Source: Rhynchonema sp. JSB1_4
Taxonomy: Eukaryota; Nematoda; Chromadorea; Monhysterida; Xyalidae
Length of the DNA: 64,000 nt
Assembly (NCBI GenBank): GCA_030248065.1
Contig: JASAMV010007542.1
Span: 16,540-80,539, forward strand
Direction: 5' to 3'
Below the pieces are notes generated by a model that was not told the origin of the DNA, searched no databases, and was given only the letters and a program-made list of their open reading frames with translations. This document shows, piece after piece, positions 62,091-64,000 of the stretch. The first letter of the stretch is position 1; every line of letters starts with the position of its first letter. The position numbers and the translations under genes are program-made.

Positions 62091-64000
62091 ATGGCGCAAC
62101 ATTCTGACCAAACAGATTCTGAATCAAGGGTAAAAGATAACGCACAGGCAGCAGCATCCAGGAAAAGGCCAGAGAAGAACAACAGCGATAACAGCACGCG
62201 CGCAGCTCGGTCAACACGCAACATAGTACCGCTTATGTTTGCGGTGATGGTGATGTGCTGTGTCAACACAGTATCGGCTAGTGCCCCCACCGGCCTGCTG
62301 TGTATGACAAGCATAGCAACGGAAATCGACCTACCCAAGCCAATTGATCGGCCCTGTGCAAATACCCACTTTTGATGTCTTCCTACCTCGACCGCATTTG
62401 GTTGACAATTGGCAGGTCGCCCGCGCAAACTACCTCAATCAACACGTGGCACTGTATCCCAAGGCCCCAGCAACACTGTGTGAGTGCGTCACAAGCATAT
62501 ACAGACCAGTACACTGACCCCTTGCACCTGAAGAGAAAGGACTACGTGCGCACACAAAAATACAAAGTGACCCCGGCAGACTGCCGAAGAATGACTATTG
62601 ATAAGACGTCACCCGCAGGAGAGCACTCACAAATGGCACACACGGATTATACACGCAGAACATGTTTGACGGGTGAGAAACAATAAATTGTTATGCCACA
62701 CACACTAATTTATGGGAAAGCGTGAAACATTCTCAAATGATGTGGTTCAACACTCAACTACAGTGTGAGTTGGGGAATGCAACGTGGAGAGCTGCCCGAT
62801 AGTACCGTATTGATATGGAACCCAGCCAACAAGTACGATTTCTGTCCTGGCAAACCCATTGATTTCACTCAGATCGTCTTGAACGGCAGCTCCAATCTCG
62901 GAATCACAACACTCATGAAACATGTTTGGATCAGTCGCAATCTGGAAAAAGTGTCACATCTCACATTCAAGGCATACATACCAAAGTACAGTGATACATG
63001 TACACATAAACCGGACATGATTCTTGCCGAACTCGATCACTCAGGCTATGTTGTTCATATCACACCCTTGGCACACAATGACTCACTGGAAAGGACATTC
63101 GACACGTTTGATTCAATTGCAAGCGCTATCGGCTACGTACCACATCAAGGAGGTAGAACGTCGTTCGAAAGGTGGGAAATCTTGCGATCCCAAATCCAGC
63201 TCGCGCTGAGTAAAACAACCACACATGCATGCGAACATGACAAATACCTCATACGGAAATTTCAATATCAGCCTTTCTGGTGAATCCCACTGAGATCTCA
63301 TGCGAATTGTTGCACAGACGGGACATCGTAGCCACAGTTCAAAACAACAAGGTTTATGTACACCCGTGTGTCGAGTTACCTATCCGCAAGCAGAAAAACG
63401 GCGAAGTGTTATTTCACGTGAACGGCATTGAGTACACCGGGATCAAAGATAACCAGACCGGCGAATTGAAACCGAAATCACACAAACAAGTAACAAAGTC
63501 AAAGTCAACCCGAGACTCTGCACTCAATGTTGATCACTACGGCGCCGCGCCACACCTCAGAACAACAAGCGCTGCTTTGGTCTCAACATTTCGCTTTGCT
63601 GGTTTCCCCTTCGATCTCTCATCACAGCATCACTCCTTCCTGATGCGAGCAATAATGACTCAGACGATGAGCGATCAGATACCAAATCTATCCTTCGATG
63701 TCAACCAGACATTAGCTACCCGCTGATCCACCTTATCCTCATTTGCCTTGCGATCCTTGTAATCGTCGCCATTGGCTGCTACGTCTGCTGTTCTCGTCGA
63801 ATTGGGTTTCCTGACTGCTGTGTTCATTGGAAAGAGTCCCTCTGTTGCATGTTCCGTTGGAGACCGCGCTATTTCACCAATTGGTTCGAAGCGCGTATAC
63901 CTGATCCGTCTACGCATGCAGCAGTAGTTGCTCGTTTGCAAAACAGCGGTAGAGCCCGTAGTCGCGGCGCGCCTGGACAAAATCCACTCCACCAATCGCA
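62091..64000 (+). pseudogene. Envelope-like region of an LTR retroelement, frameshifted
   Basis: It starts 36 bases after the Gag stop. The first frame (62,091-62,375) has a polar N-terminus and a hydrophobic, signal-like segment near residues 45-62 (PLMFAVMVMCCVNTVSA). Cysteine-containing blocks follow in shifting frames: 62,372-62,686, about 62,765-63,283 and 63,280-63,726. From about 63,730 a strong membrane segment (HLILICLAILVIVAIGCYVC) precedes a Cys/Arg-rich tail reaching the window edge. Signal, ectodomain and C-terminal anchor in this order are typical of envelope glycoproteins carried by some animal LTR elements. The frame changes show it is not translatable as one protein. The subfamily is not established. 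Confidence 0.6.

Overview
This is eukaryotic nuclear DNA from an animal. Genes are split by GT-AG introns, intergenic space is long, and nested transposons are abundant. Interstitial runs of TTAGGC (read as GCCTAA at 46,840-46,893) match the nematode-type telomere repeat. Acceptor-like AGs just before start codons in a tight same-strand gene cluster would also fit a nematode with trans-splicing. The nematode assignment is an inference; no species can be named.

Layout. 1.0-3.5 kb (minus): RPL18A (eL20), complete except for a tiny first exon. 3.8-7.5 kb: a nest of small inverted-repeat elements and a LINE tail. 8.9-10.6 kb: foldback elements with a LINE 3' end. 10.7-15.2 kb (minus): exons of an unrecognised gene, with a 1.3-kb TA-flanked element in an intron. 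18.4-19.6 kb: a hAT element with a perfect 8-bp target duplication and a transposase remnant. 19.6-29.8 kb: no gene I can support. 29.9-37.1 kb (minus): a DYRK2-class protein kinase in eleven recognisable exons. 37.8-38.2 kb and 41.6-43.9 kb: more nested elements. 43.9-45.5 kb: a giant palindrome. 47.2-50.5 kb (minus): a LINE cut by a series of hAT-type insertions. 50.9-53.1 kb: a 2.2-kb TTAA-flanked hairpin. 54.9-61.1 kb (plus): LIPT2, MRPS24, a small unknown gene and WRAP53/TCAB1, close-packed. 61.3-64.0 kb: retroelement Gag followed directly by a broken envelope-like region, with no polymerase between.

The striking feature is a group of short non-autonomous elements (named A-E here) with CAGTG/CACTG-type ends and 8-bp target duplications. 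They insert into each other and into a LINE, so insertion order can be read directly. Families differ mainly in a short motif repeated near their ends, while several share a GC palindrome beside a T-run. Two further families (F, G) have TA-flanked ends.

Functional links: LIPT2 (lipoate attachment) and MRPS24 (mitoribosome) are both mitochondrial. WRAP53 serves telomerase and Cajal-body RNAs. RPL18A and DYRK2 are unrelated housekeeping and signalling genes.
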